DNA of 64,000 bases from Allolobophora icterica (taxonomy: Eukaryota; Annelida; Clitellata; Crassiclitellata; Lumbricidae). The stretch's first letter is position 1. Every line of letters starts with the position of its first letter. Where the stretch lies: positions 3,369,730-3,433,729 of the forward strand of contig OY744611.1 in NCBI GenBank assembly GCA_963556255.1. The letters run 5' to 3'. The notes below the pieces were generated by a model. It worked only from the letters and a program-made list of their open reading frames with translations. It did not search any database and was not told the origin of the DNA. This document shows, one piece after another, positions 31,800-42,490 of this stretch. Both the position numbers and the translations under genes were made by a program.

Positions 31800-31985
31800 C
31801 TAATCGAGAGAGCCAACAGAAATCATCTAAAGAAAATAGATCCAAGGAGTGGCGTCGGTGAGTTGTGGCGTTGTATGGGAAAGGTGACTGGGCAGGGAAA
31901 GCGTTCCCCGCCGGATCAAGTCACATCCGCAAACATTTTGGGGGCCCTTATGAACTTGTAGACTGAGAGTCTGAAGTTGAACTTG
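31800..31985 (+). pseudogene. Possible LINE linker-region scrap
   Basis: The plus strand reads ANRNHLKKIDPRSGVGELWR and GKRSPPDQVTSANI, resembling the region between endonuclease and reverse transcriptase of L2/CR1-like LINEs (ANRxxxxxIDxxxxxxLWR, SPPxxITAxxL). A family A-like 3' end follows at 32,140-32,205, suggesting an internally deleted LINE. Confidence 0.4.
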
Positions 31986-32139
31986 AAACCGTTTTTGTGA
32001 CACTGGCACTGTAATTACGATTAGTTATAGAAGCTATTTCCAAGTTCTTAAAATTGCATTATGCTCTTCACTGCCATTATCGGACCGATTTTAAGAGCGT
32101 GGTTTAACAAAGTTGTTGCAAAATTTTAATAAAATTATG

Positions 32140-32205
32140 CGATCGTGAATAAGCTGGTGCGATGGGCTCAGCTACTTAATAGCGCTTTACAAATTTAGAG
32201 TTTAC
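32140..32205 (+). repeat. LINE family A-like 3' end
   Basis: It reads GTGAATAAGCTGGTGC … TAGCGCTTTACAAATTTAGA then TTACGACAACG, closely parallel to the family A 3' ends at 52,130-52,205 and 54,290-54,400 (CTCGTGAATAGGCTGGTG … GGCGCTTTAGAAG … ATTACG). Confidence 0.75.
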
Positions 32206-32862
32206 GACAACGATTGCGAATTATGTTTTCATGAAAGTATTTGCCACTTGAAGAATACTCGATATGACATCTGCAAAAATAAAGTCATATTAGCGGCACT
32301 CTTTAATATTACAGAATATCTTTGAATTTTTAATTTCACTTGGATATATATATATATGTAATAAATGTAACATTATGTATATGATGTAAAATCATCTGAA
32401 GGTATGACAACAGAACACGAAGCTCAGAAGAAACTGCAAGAGACGTGCATTTCACTGCCCCTAACAAAACAGCAACGGAATCGAGTTCTCCAGAATATGA
32501 AGTCCTTGAGGTTTGAATTTTCCATAAATATATGTTCAGAGATGTTATATTACGTGGCACTGTAAAACTATATTTTCAGTATTTATTAAACATATGAAAC
32601 AATGCCAAGGCCACAGATTAGAGTAGCCTGCTATTACTGAACAGTCTCGATGAAATCGGACACGGCTTGTGTAACACCAAGTTTGGATATTCGGTTTCGG
32701 AATTGTTATTATAAATGAACATTTACATAGCGTCACTTAATGAAAAGCTCCCGACCGAATACACTGAAACCAGAATGGAACAGAATAGTCTAAAGGAAGA
32801 GAGGCAAAGAAAGGCTGGGTAGTTCATGGCGAAAGTTGCCAGGGAACTTATTCTAGAAAGAT
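32206..32862. other. No recognisable feature
   Basis: AT-rich non-coding sequence with a (TA)n run near 32,345; nothing else supported. Confidence 0.4.
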
Positions 32863-32870
32863 GGGCAAAA
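32863..32870. repeat. 8-bp target duplication of the hAT relic (left)
   Basis: GGGCAAAA, repeated exactly at 33,754-33,761. Eight-base duplications are the hallmark of hAT transposases. Confidence 0.85.
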
Positions 32871-33753
32871 CCAGACTTGTTTTACTCGAGACCAAGGTCT
32901 TGGTCTCGAGTGCACTCGAGTTCGTGTTAAAAGTCTTGGTCTTGGTCTTGGTTTTGATACCAAAAGTCTTGGTCTTGGTGTTGAGGTTCAACGTCTTGAA
33001 ACCAACAGTCTTGGTCTTGGTCTCGCAAGACTAAGACCAAGACCGGCTGTCAATATCAACAGTCATTAGAGCAAGACTTTTGGTATCAAAACCAAGACCA
33101 AGACCAAGACTTTTAACTCGCAAGACCAAGACCAAGACCGGCTGTCAATATCAACAGTCATTTAACAAAACTTAAGAATTTAAAAATTTATCAAACCTGT
33201 TTGCATCATAGTCTACGACAAATATCTTCGACGGATGCAAGTCTTGTTGGTCAGGAAAACCCATCGGCAGCAGTAACTAAGTTAAGCTGTGTCTGAAAGT
33301 CCTGCCGACAATTTTTCTGAAGCCAGACGGTCTGATAAACCATTGGAGGATTTAAAACAGGCTCACGATTTGTACATTTACATCCAGTGCTTCAGCACCT
33401 GTAGAACGTATTTTTTCACACGGCGGAATTTTATGAAGCCCCACAACGCATATCTTGGTCGGAAAATTCTAAGGGAATTGGTTTTTCTAAAATACATAAG
33501 GCATTTGGAATAGCATTTTGCATGAAGAACTTTTGTAGGCCTAAATACAAATTCGGAATTCTCTGCAGTCTGCATTTGAAGTTAATTTGCTTGAATAAAA
33601 TAAAAGACTCATGTTTTCATTAAAATTTAGCTAGACTTGACAATTTTTTTAAGGAAAAGTGAATGTGATTTTTTGGGTCTTGGTCTCGGTCTTGGTCTTG
33701 AGGTCCAAAGTCTTGGTCTCGGTCTTGAGGTTTAAGGTCTTGATAACAAGACT
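32871..33753 (+). mobile_element. hAT transposon relic with GTCTTGG arrays at both ends
   Basis: An 883-bp element bounded by an exact 8-bp duplication (GGGCAAAA) and short inverted ends (left CCAGACTTGTT, right AACAAGACT). Both ends are filled with the 6-7 bp word GTCTTGG/GTCTCGG in direct and inverted runs (32,890-33,150 and 33,675-33,750). At the left a block ending GGCTGTCAATATCAACAGTC is duplicated (33,042 and 33,141). The interior keeps the end of a hAT transposase (33,289-33,513), so it is an internally deleted copy of an autonomous hAT element. Confidence 0.85.
33289..33513 (+). pseudogene. hAT transposase C-terminal dimerisation domain remnant
   Basis: The last 45 residues read RRNFMKPHNAYLGRKILREL and VFLKYIRHLE, the hATC signature (normally S-x-P-x-ERxFSxxGxIxxxxRxxLxxxxLxxLxFLKxN). 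The upstream SSxPVER part is degraded (SACRTYFFTRRNF-like, with a shift). No DDE core remains. It belongs to the element at 32,871-33,753. Confidence 0.75.
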
Positions 33754-33761
33754 GGGCAAAA
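33754..33761. repeat. 8-bp target duplication of the hAT relic (right)
   Basis: GGGCAAAA, identical to 32,863-32,870. Confidence 0.85.
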
Positions 33762-34349
33762 TTTCAAATCAAATCAAAATTCTTTTAATGTTCACCAGTC
33801 TTTAAACTATTACACAATTTACATGATAACACGAACTTCAAGTTTTATGCAATCAGTTACAAAAGAAAAACCCAAAGGAACTGTTACCGTCGACCTTGCC
33901 TTACGGGTTTCTTCTCGGCCTAGGTGCATGACTGATTCTCGACTCGGTTGGACTTTTCAGAAGTTTAATAAAACCTCACTATATGGAACTAACCCTCGTA
34001 GTATGTTGGGGTCCATATGGACCCCAAGCGCGTTTTAATTTAAATAAAACGCATGATACCATGCACTTAAGAAACTGTAATTTTTATGACTTTTCATCGT
34101 TTATGGCAAGGAATAATGTTCTGCGAAAAAGAAAATACCACACCACTTGTAGGGAATGTTATGAGACCATTATTATTATACATTTGAGGTATTGGAGTCC
34201 AAAGGACTCCAATGGTAATTATGCATTTGGAGACAACGCAAAGATTTCATTTGTATATTTTTATTTAATCCACGATTTTACATTGCAGTCTCATTGGTTC
34301 AGTTCATGTAAAGTTTATATGCAATATATTTGTTCATTCATTCATTTAT

Positions 34350-34920
34350 TTTAAGAATTTATATAGCGCCCCTTCAAGATACCAACTCTGGAGCGCTCCC
34401 AGTTTAGCCACGGCTAAAAAAAGACTTGAGTGATTTATGAAACGTGGGCAAATTGTTCAGAGGTAGTAGGCGCAGTTCCAGTGGAGCCAATTCTAAGTGG
34501 ACAACTGAGAAAGCCTGGCGAATCAAATCAAATCAAATATTCGTTTATTGATAGATTCCCGTCGACACAGACGCGATGCGATTACACAGTGTTACAGACA
34601 AAAATTGTAAGTGAAAAGAAATAAATCAGATAACCGTTGATGGAAGAGCACGTGGAACCAAGAGGTCCTCTTTGGTCGATGAGCGAAGTGTATGACGCGC
34701 TGCGACGTTGGACATCGGGCGGCAAAGGTCGCGTAGGTAAGATGGGGCGCAGAAGAAGAGTAGACTAAAACAGCGATCCGATTGGAGATACGCTGGGCAA
34801 TAGGGAGCCGGTGCAACACATTGTGCATATACGCCCGACGAATCGAGCAGCTGAACGTAGAACCATTAGGTAGCAAACGAGTTGGAGTTCATCAGTCACA
34901 TGACACAGAGAGAAGCAAAA
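34350..34920 (-). pseudogene. LINE family B insertion(s) inside the piggyBac-like element
   Basis: The 3'-end motif ATAGCGCCCCTTCAAG lies at 34,361, and a second piece begins after an (AATCA)n tail at about 34,521. The minus-strand ORF 34,592-34,876 reads YMHNVLHRLPIAQRISNRIA, then VYSSSAPHLTYATFAARC, the VLHWLPIxxRIxYRI segment of the family B protein. Two nested or adjacent insertions are likely. Confidence 0.75.
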
Positions 34921-35124
34921 GAAAAAGAGGCGTGTGAGATACGGACCGTTTGTGGCAATTTGTATTATTGTAAACTATATTGCTATTTTGATATGTATTA
35001 CTCGGTTTTCAGCATGATCTTGCTCTTGTGTTTGTGTGATCGTGTGAGTTCATGACGCCACTTAGTTTCCGGAAAAATTGGACGGCGGCGTAATCAAATA
35101 ACAATATCGAGTAGACGCACTAAA

Positions 35125-35277
35125 ATGTATTTATTGTCAGAAGCCACACGAAAAATATTTACTGACGAAGGATCAAGTGAAGATGATATTTCATCAGATG
35201 AAGAAAGTAGTCAGGAAGATGTTGAGGAGGATATTTGTAGCGATGACGGTTCTTATAATCTAAAGAATGATTGAAGA
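35125..35277 (+). pseudogene. Acidic N-terminal ORF of piggyBac-like transposase (50 residues)
   Basis: A short ORF rich in Asp/Glu/Ser (EGSSEDDISSDEESSQEDVE), followed after the stop by more acidic sequence in a shifted frame (DDWNSGSNSDSNARYK). Acidic, Ser-rich N-termini are usual for piggyBac transposases. Its position inside the TTAA-flanked element supports this, although no catalytic domain follows. Confidence 0.45.
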
Positions 35278-35577
35278 ATTTGATGACTGGAACAGTGGCA
35301 GTAATTCCGATAGTAACGCACGCTACAAGCTAGCAGATCAGCCAACTTCCAAAGAATCACAACTGGGTGAAGACATTGTTACCGATCCTGTTTCTGAATA
35401 AGATTTACACACTTCACATGAACGAAGGAAATCTGGAACACTATTATTATATTGGTATAAATGGTAGGCTTAGTGAGGCTTGGTTAAAACCTCACCCAAT
35501 GCAACGAGAAGGCAGGGTTCCCAAAATGTTTTGAAACAGGTTCCTGGCCCAACTGCATATTCCCGAAAGAACTTGGA

Positions 35578-35811
35578 ATGTCTCGTGGAACAACTTGTGC
35601 AATCGAGGCTTGCAGCAACAATCTTTCGATTGGTCTGAGAACCATCATCGAGGAACGTCTTGCAAAGAAGGATGAAGCAGAAGAGAATTTGCTTGGAACA
35701 ATCAAAATATCAGTAGGCACTGATAATATTGATACCAACCAACACACGCCAGACCTCAAAGAAAATGTGGAAGGTTCAAATTATTCACCCGTGAAGAAGA
35801 CAATAATGTAG
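35578..35811 (+). CDS. Hypothetical 77-residue ORF inside the piggyBac-like element
   Basis: Plus-strand ORF, hydrophilic and Glu/Lys-rich (RTIIEERLAKKDEAEENLLG), with no recognised domain. It could be a leftover of the element's coding region or chance. The minus-strand ORF at 35,484-35,759 covers the same bases and is equally unsupported. Confidence 0.2.
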   Translation: MSRGTTCAIEACSNNLSIGLRTIIEERLAKKDEAEENLLGTIKISVGTDNIDTNQHTPDLKENVEGSNYSPVKKTIM

Positions 35812-36231
35812 ATCCTTTGCATGTGATGGACACAGTAATGTGGTGTGCACTTCATGCGAAAAATAATGTAAACAACGTGTCAGTAAGGTTGCTTTTGTAC
35901 TAGAGTTTAGAATTTGTTGGCCTATCATAAGTCACAGTGTACCTGTTGTAGTCATATGCTCAGGAAAATAAGTAGTCGTAAGTAGGTTGTTGAAGTTTGA
36001 AATGTTAGTCAATTCCCTGTCTTCTTGCTATTTTCCCTTTTCTCTCCTTTTTCCTTTTTCACCTCCTTTTAGCACACAACTGTCATCTTTTTGTTAGAAA
36101 GTAAATAGTATATGACCACATTCCTATTGCTACTACATAACGTTTTATCAATAATCAGTTGGTTTTAACATTGAGGTCTACATGGACTCCAAAATCCTAA
36201 GTATGACTAACTTAGCGACATACTACGAGGG

Positions 36232-37413
36232 TTAATTAACCCTCGGGATACCAAGGGGAGGAGGTGGTTGCCACTCTCTAGGTTTTTGTATGAAAAAATT
36301 GTAGCACATTTAATATAATTTTGACATTATGAGTAGCTGTAGGGTGTCCATTTGCACACATGTTGAGGTAAAAATCGTGATGGTATCCAACGCCATAAAA
36401 AAGTTATACCCGAAATAGCCTAGATACTAGGGGTGGGTGGTATCCACCAACCCCTAAGTTTGTCGACTATAGGAGTATGCATTATTCTTTCTGGAAGAAA
36501 AATAACACTATTGCACTCTTTTGAGGGAATGTAGGGCTATATTTGCTTGCTTAGTTTTATTTGTCTTTTGAAAACCGGAAGTGATAATAATAAATAATAA
36601 TACGCTTTCTCAGTGTGATAATCGGTGATGCAACATCACAACGTAAACCGATATGGTTGGGTACGAGAAGCATATTCCCAAATCCCAACACGTACAGCAG
36701 TTCATACATACTTAGGGCTTAGGGTTAGAGTCAGTGTAGCCTTTGCCTTTTGTGCGATTTAAAAGCTATACCTACGAGTGAAAGATGGATATTTGTGCGA
36801 CTAAAAAGCTGTACGTGCGAGTGGAAGCTGGGTATATTCATTGCAGAAATTTCAAAATTTATTCTCAATCAATAGCAACAACAATAAATTAATGAATACA
36901 CTGATCAACAAATAAAAATTTTTTTCTCGTTGTCAAGGATATTTGAACAATTCTTTGGTATTTTGGGGTCGCTGAATTCAAAAATGGAAGTGGTTTTTTC
37001 GAATTGGCTCTAGTTCATGAGATAATGGACAGTTTGGACACCTCGAAATAAACAACTAAATATTTTAATTTTGTGTTTTGTAGCGAATTTGCCGGCCAGC
37101 ATTGCGTCCGTGTGCTTGTCTTCTTGTATGTGTGTTTGTATGCTTCTTTGTATGTCTGCGTATTTGTCTTTGTATATGTGTTTATGTGTCTTTGTTTGTG
37201 TGCGTAATGCGTATGTGTTTTTGTATGTGTGTATATGTCTGCCTGTATGTGTGTATGTATTTACTTGTTTGGCTCGGATTATGTCTTGATGTTAGTTGCT
37301 GTCCCTCTGTACTCTGTGAACTGTCCGGACACCCTGTCCGGACCATGTCCAGACACTGTTACCTACCCCACTCCGGACACTTCGAATGCTATATAAGTTG
37401 GAATCGTAAACTT
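36232..37413. other. No gene; starts with a second CCCTCGGG end and contains TG-rich DNA
   Basis: TTAACCCTCGGGATACC at 36,236 directly follows the first element's TTAA and looks like the start of another piggyBac-type end, but no inverted partner was found. 37,085-37,290 is low-complexity TGTGTATGT-rich DNA whose overlapping Cys/Val-rich ORFs (37,071-37,289; 37,102-) are simple-sequence translations, not genes. 37,315-37,385 has several GTCCGGACA words. Confidence 0.5.
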
Positions 37414-37818
37414 ATCATGGATTCTGATTTCACAAAATGTATGAATGGTCCTGAAGCTTCTGCCTGTTGCAATTTTGTCTTAGTTGTGCATAACTTTTTA
37501 GGCAACAATTAAGCAGACAATTGCGAAGAACTGGTGCAAAACATGCTCACAAACTTAAGAAATTTGGGTACTAATATGAGCATAAAGGTATACTTTCTTC
37601 ATAGCCACTTAAATAGATTTCCATATAATCTTGGACATGTCAGTGAGGAACAAGGTGAGAGGTTTCACCAAGATAATTTTATAAAGGTCATGGAAGAAAG
37701 GTATCAAGGCAAATGGAACAGACACATGATGGCAGACCATTGCTGGAGCCTCCAACGTGATTGTCCTGATAACCGACATAAAAGAAAATCATACAAATGG
37801 CGTTTAACTATGCATTAA
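37414..37818 (+). pseudogene. Fragment of a widespread transposon-associated protein (ERFHQD motif)
   Basis: Part of an earlier frame (NGPEASACCNFVLVVHNFLG) shifts at about 37,512 into the ORF 37,534-37,818: NMSIKVYFLHSHLNRFPYNL, then EEQGERFHQDNFIKVMEERY, QGKWNRHMMADHCWSL and KRKSYKW. I recall this C-terminal block (FLHSHLxxFPxNLGxVSxEHGERFHQDI…RYQGxWxxxMMxDYCW) as common in invertebrate proteins that look transposon-derived, though I cannot name the superfamily. The final ORF ends in Lys/Arg-rich residues, as the full-length proteins do. The upstream part is missing. Confidence 0.6.
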
Positions 37819-37832
37819 TTAATTAATTAATT

Positions 37833-38855
37833 AAGTAAGTAAGTAAGTAAGTATATTCTTTAATAAACGCTATCAAACGCACAGCGCTTTACATACACAA
37901 AGGGAAAAGAAAAAATATAACAGTAATAATGACGTTAGATGATAAATAAAATAATAGAAACACAGCCTAACTGTACAGCATCCTACACAGGAAACCTCGT
38001 TGGTAAGGGTGTCAAATCTAGGGAGAATCAGATTATGGGAACGAGGGCGCAAATCATACCCGGTCTTTAGAACGGGAGGTAGCAGGTCATGGAGGAGGTG
38101 ACTAGGGTTTCTGAGAATGCTATTAAAGAGCCCACGATCAGCTTTTTTGCAGAGTTCCTCAAAAGTAGGAAAAAAAGGAGGGAGGGAGCCAAGATGAACC
38201 AACTTACGAATAATTGCGCCCAAATGATCAAGTTCCTGCTTGTTGGCAAAGCAACCATACCTGGGAACAGCATAGCATACAGTGGTAGCCCGTATCACGT
38301 CATGAAGCCTGGGGCCCGAGAGCCCATGAGAAATCAAGATATGTTGAACGTAAAGGGATTGTTTAGCCTTTATGCTCAGTTTTTGGATATAAGGAGAGAA
38401 TTCAAACTTATCGGTTATTTCAATTCCTAATATATTTAATGAAGAGACCCTTGGGATTTCGCATATAGGTGGTGGATAGGATTTAAGGATCGTCTTGGAC
38501 TTGGTGAAGATAATGTCGCTGGACTTAGAATGGTTAAGATGAAGATTGCATCTCTGGGCCCAGGCATTTCTGTGATCAAGTTCTGCAACAGTGGTGGAGA
38601 TATTAAAAGCCAGTATGAGAAGATAGCAGTCATCTGCTTATTTGAAGATGCGATTAAAGTGGTAGAGAGGTTTTAAACAAGACATGGCTACAACAAAATT
38701 GGTGGGACCCATGCCGGAGCCCTGTATGATACTTGCATTAATTCAGGCCAGGGACGATGTGATACCATGGAATTTAGTGTAATGGCCAGTTGGTCGGCCA
38801 GGAAAGAGTGTCTGACAGTGTCAAAAGCCTTAGAAAAGTCTAAAAATTGTGATTT
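37833..38855 (-). pseudogene. LINE family C reverse transcriptase fragment
   Basis: Minus-strand LINE with an (ACTT)n tail at 37,833-37,850 (seen as AAGT on plus) and the AGCGCTTTAC 3'-end motif at 37,882. The C-terminal ORF 37,873-38,337 reads ISHGLSGPRLHDVIRATTV, FEELCKKADRGLFNSILRNP, HLLHDLLPP and YDLRPRSHNLILP. Further up are INWAQRCNLHLNHSKSSDII-like sequence, a degraded ADDCYL (the Y of YADD is lost) and FKAFDTVRHSFL near 38,840. Stops and shifts make it dead. The tail half is shared with the insertion at 49,151-49,433. Confidence 0.85.
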
Positions 38856-39149
38856 TTATCAATCAGCTTACCATGATTAAATGTTATCAGGCCAAAGACA
38901 ATGCCATTATGTATTTTATGTGTGCACTTTGGTACAAAATTTGAGACAATTTCAATGCGATTTGTTACTGTGCTCCGTTTAGCCATTAACTTCTCATAAT
39001 TAGTCGAATAACTCAAAAACTAGAGCCAATATAGCAAAACCGACTCAATATTCGGAATCAGCACCACAGGTTTACCCTAAAATCGCTCTAATATAATCGG
39101 CAACAAAATCATTGTTGACCAGTGATATTTATCAACTGTATTATGTGTT
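38856..39149. other. No recognisable feature
   Basis: No coding or repeat signal supported. Confidence 0.4.
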
Positions 39150-40945
39150 GAAATTTGGGTAAATGCGTACGGGAAAAAAATGCAGTGAGGTGGAAAACAG
39201 CGCAAGAGGTCAGAACACGGATGGTGGTGAGAGATATATGTGGCACGGTTAACCAGAGAATGACAACAGTAAAAGACAAAGATGGCAAACCACTGGAAAA
39301 CAAAGGGAAAATTAAACAGAGATGGAGGCAATATTACTGCGGATAGCGCAGTAGGCCTACTAGAAGAACTACCAGCAAGTAACAGTCAAGAATATATGGA
39401 AGACATACTCAGAGAAGAAGTAGAGGCAGCCATAAGAAGCCTGAAAAGAGGAAAGGCACCAGGAGAAGACAACATCACGGCTGAGATGATACAAGCTGGA
39501 GAGAGCTGCTCGGTAGGAATGCTGCACATGCTCTGTAACAAAATTTACCAAGAAAAGAAATGCCCGGCAGATTGGGGTAAAGCCATTATAGTACCATTCT
39601 ACAAGAAAGGCGACACAATGGAATGTAGTAATTACCGAGGAATCAGCCTGTTAAGCGTGCCAGGAAAGGTATATACCAAGATACTGCAGCAACGCTTGAA
39701 AAGATATGTGGAGGAGGTAGTGGCCGAAGCACAGGCGGGATTCAGGGTGGGAAGAGGTACGATAGACCAATTATTTGTGGTCAGGCAGTTGGCAGAGAAA
39801 TATTTTGGAAAAAAAAACCAGAACGCTGTATTACAACTTTATAGACTTCAAACAGGCGTTTGACAGTGTGTGGCAGCAAGGCCTGTGGTAGGTGCTGAGA
39901 AACTACGGAGTCCCCGAGAAACTAGTGGTACTGTTAGAAGATCTCTGCAGCAAGTCGGTCAGCGCGGTAAGAGTTGATGGAGAATTAACAGAGTGGTTCA
40001 GGGTCACTGTGGGGGTAAGACAAGGATGTGGACTATCACCGGACCTGTTCAACCTGCTCCTGGAGGCAGTAATGAGCCTTGCAATGAGATCAGTAGAGGC
40101 AGGAGTCACAATCAACGGACGATTGCTCAATAATCTGCGTTCTGCGGACGATATTGATCTGGTGGCGGAGTCACCACAACAACTGCAGGAGCTGACAAAC
40201 AGGGTCGATGATAGTAGTAGAAGATTGGGCCTTAAAATCAATGTACAAAAAACCAAAACAATGACTATGGGAAGCAGCATGAGGAAATACAGATCAGACC
40301 GGAGGATAAGACACTCGAGCAGGTGACAGATTTTATGTACTTGGGAGGATTGATAACGGAGATGGTCGGTGCACAAAAGATATCAGGCGTAGAATCGGTC
40401 TAGCATGTGCGATGTTCGGCAGGCTGAACAAGATATGGAAAACAAACAACATAGCCATAAGAACCAAGATGAAGCTATACAGAGCTTTTGTCATTCCGGT
40501 GCTGCTGTATGGTTCGGGGTGCTGGTGCCTGCACAGGGAGGATGAGAGGAGACTGCTGGTGGCGGAAATGAGCTGGCTGCGAAGAACAATTGGCAGAAGT
40601 AGAAGAGACAAGATCCGAAATGAGGTGACCAGGGAGGAGCTGGGTCAGATGGAGACAGTGGTAGACAAGATCAGGAAAAGAAGGTTTACGTGGTTCGGGC
40701 ATGTGACACGAATGGATGACAGGAGGCTTCCAGCCGCAGCTATGTACGGTCATGTAGAGGGAAAGCGAAGCAGAGGGAGGCAAACAAAGACATGGATGGA
40801 CAATATAAAAGAAGACCTGAAAGCACAGAACATGGAAATGAGGATGCTGTTGAAAAAATCAGGGACAGAGTTGTTTGGAGACGTCACGTTGAGGCTTCAT
40901 CGTCGGCGCACGCCTGACGGAAGAGAGGGAGAGTACGGGAAGGGC
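39150..40945 (+). pseudogene. Plus-strand LINE (RTE/endonuclease-RT type) pseudogene
   Basis: In order: TVKDKDGKPLENKGKIKQRW (39,155 frame), then after a shift EEVEAAIRSLKRGKAPGEDN, WGKAIIVPFYKKGD, SNYRGISLLSVPGKVYTKIL and QAGFRVGRGTIDQLF. A frameshift falls in the A-run at about 39,810, before DFKQAFDSVW and an in-frame TAG. Then GVRQGCGLSPDLFNLLLE and LRSADDIDLVAES (the catalytic YADD reads SADD). Another shift at about 40,320 leads to MYLGGLI, MKLYRAFVIPVLLYGSGCW, FTWFGHVTRMDDRRLP and RGRQTKTWMDNIKEDL. The pattern is that of RTE-like invertebrate LINEs. Endonuclease is absent. Four or more lesions and the lost Tyr make it inactive. Confidence 0.9.
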
Positions 40946-41077
40946 TATAGGCACAAGCAGAATGCTAACAAAGTAAAGCAGTGCTGTGAAGTGTGCAAGA
41001 AGCCGTTTTGCAGAAAGATTTCGCACGAAACAATGGAGATAACTTGCAATAACTGCAAGGACCACCGACATATTTGA
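40946..41077 (+). pseudogene. Cys-rich C-terminal scrap, piggyBac-type, fused in frame to the LINE end
   Basis: The end of ORF 40,412-41,077 switches from LINE sequence to KQCCEVCKKPFCRKISHETM and ITCNNC. The C-x2-C…C-x2-C cluster resembles the zinc-binding C-terminus of piggyBac transposases. The junction with LINE sequence near 40,945 appears to be an insertion boundary that happens to keep the frame open. Confidence 0.4.
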
Positions 41078-41099
41078 CTGCCGGGAACATTAACATAAT

Positions 41100-41871
41100 T
41101 TCTTGTTTCATGCTGATATAACTGCATGCCTTTAGAATTTGCTTGCAACTAAAAAAGACTTTGGACTAGTTAGTATTGTTGCAAATTAAGCCTCATTACA
41201 TCTAAAATATTCTTGGATACATAGTTAATTTTCAAAACCCACATCATCTTATTTTGTTTATCCAACAAGTACAATTTGTGCGGGATAATATGAAATATCG
41301 TTAAATGGACCGGTTCCTTTGTCCAAAGTTATATAATTTCGAGAAGCATTCATATATTTTACAACTAAATACATCATTTTTATCAGAAATGAATGCTGAA
41401 TCAATTGATATATTACATGATATGATATTTGAAACCAAACACTAAATCCGAGAAGTGGTAGCCGTTGTCGCAAAAACCTTGGTAGCCTGAGGGTTAAAAG
41501 AAATGTAAGTATAAAACTTAAAGAAGTGTCTGTTCTTTGTTCTTGTCGACAGCTCCGATCCCTTGTCCCTATTGCACGCCACGATCTCGATCCTCTCAAG
41601 TTCATCAACCAAATCCCCTTTCATCTCTTAAGTTGCTGTTTATCTATCGCCATCAGATCTTCCCTCTCGACTCTATGGACGGCAGATCATCTCTCCGCCA
41701 CTCATGCGAGCCCCGCTTTGAAAGGCACGATTTCCACGATGACCTCCTTCTGCGGGGTAGGGGTCCCATGCCATCCTGTGACATCGCGTCGCTGAGCCTC
41801 ACGGTTCTTGTTGACATGTGCAGCCGAGCATGTACATGTAGACTGCTGGATGATGTAATGTTCTCGACCAA
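41100..41871. other. No recognisable gene
   Basis: Overlapping ORFs on both strands at 41,442-41,875 have no recognisable motif. Confidence 0.4.
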
Positions 41872-42074
41872 TTAACCCGTTAATGCCAAATGATGGTCAC
41901 ATAACCCACACATGTCAAATTGTATTTTCTGTGGGTTCTGAGTGAGAGGTAGTCAGAACTACATTCACATGATCAATTGTATATATGGCCGCCAGATGGC
42001 AAATTGTTCCCAAAACGGAACATTGGGCCAAGATGAAGTCTGTTCCCAAATGGGAATCGACTGTGATTTAATCA

Positions 42075-42490
42075 ATAGATATTGTGGCACATTTTCAGGA
42101 TCATTTGTATTGTATTGCATTGCAAATTTATGTGTAAACCAAAACAACAGGTTTTAGTACATCAAACTAAAGCATTTAAAGTTATACAGACTCAAAAGAC
42201 CACTGTTTGATAACAATGTATTACGCACAGTTTTGTCATGTGAATTACTGGAATTTTATAATTCACTGGAATTTCATTGAAACAGATATTTTGGCACACT
42301 TACTCAATCATTTCTGTTGTATTACAGTGCAAACTTGTTTATAAAGCGAGATCACAGGTCTAGTACATCAAACTAAATTTAAACGTATACAGACTCAACA
42401 GACCTGTATCCAAAAACAATGTGTTACACACAGTTTTGTTGTACGAATTACTTAACAGTGATAATAGATTACTAACTATTTTTTCATATG
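42075..42490. repeat. ~205-bp direct duplication in the piggyBac 3' region
   Basis: The two halves share a series of blocks in the same order: ATATTxTGGCACA, GCAAAxTTxTxTxTAAA, TAGTACATCAAACTAAA, TATACAGACTCAA and AACAATGTxTTAC, at 42,077/42,280 through 42,220/42,425. They differ by many substitutions, so the duplication is old. Confidence 0.7.

Larger units (their letters stand above)
33993..36231 (+). mobile_element. piggyBac-like element with CCCTCGTAGTATGT inverted ends
   Basis: CCCTCGTAGTATGT at 33,993 is inverted at 36,218-36,231. TTAA follows the right end (36,232-36,235), while the left flank is CTAA, a one-base change from TTAA. TTAA duplication and CCC-starting ends are typical of piggyBac. 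Internal palindromes around GGGGTCCATATGGACCCC (34,009) and GGAGTCCAAAGGACTCC (34,195) lie near the left end. Inside are LINE B pieces (34,350-34,920) and degraded coding sequence (35,125-35,811). No DDD core was recognised. Confidence 0.72.

Noticed and set aside
36715..36735. GGCTTAGGGTTAG resembling telomere repeat
   Set aside because: Only one or two imperfect units, no array.
37071..37512. Cys/Val-rich ORFs resembling secreted peptides
   Set aside because: They arise from TGTGTATGT-type low-complexity DNA in two frames; only the last part (from about 37,414) is protein-like.
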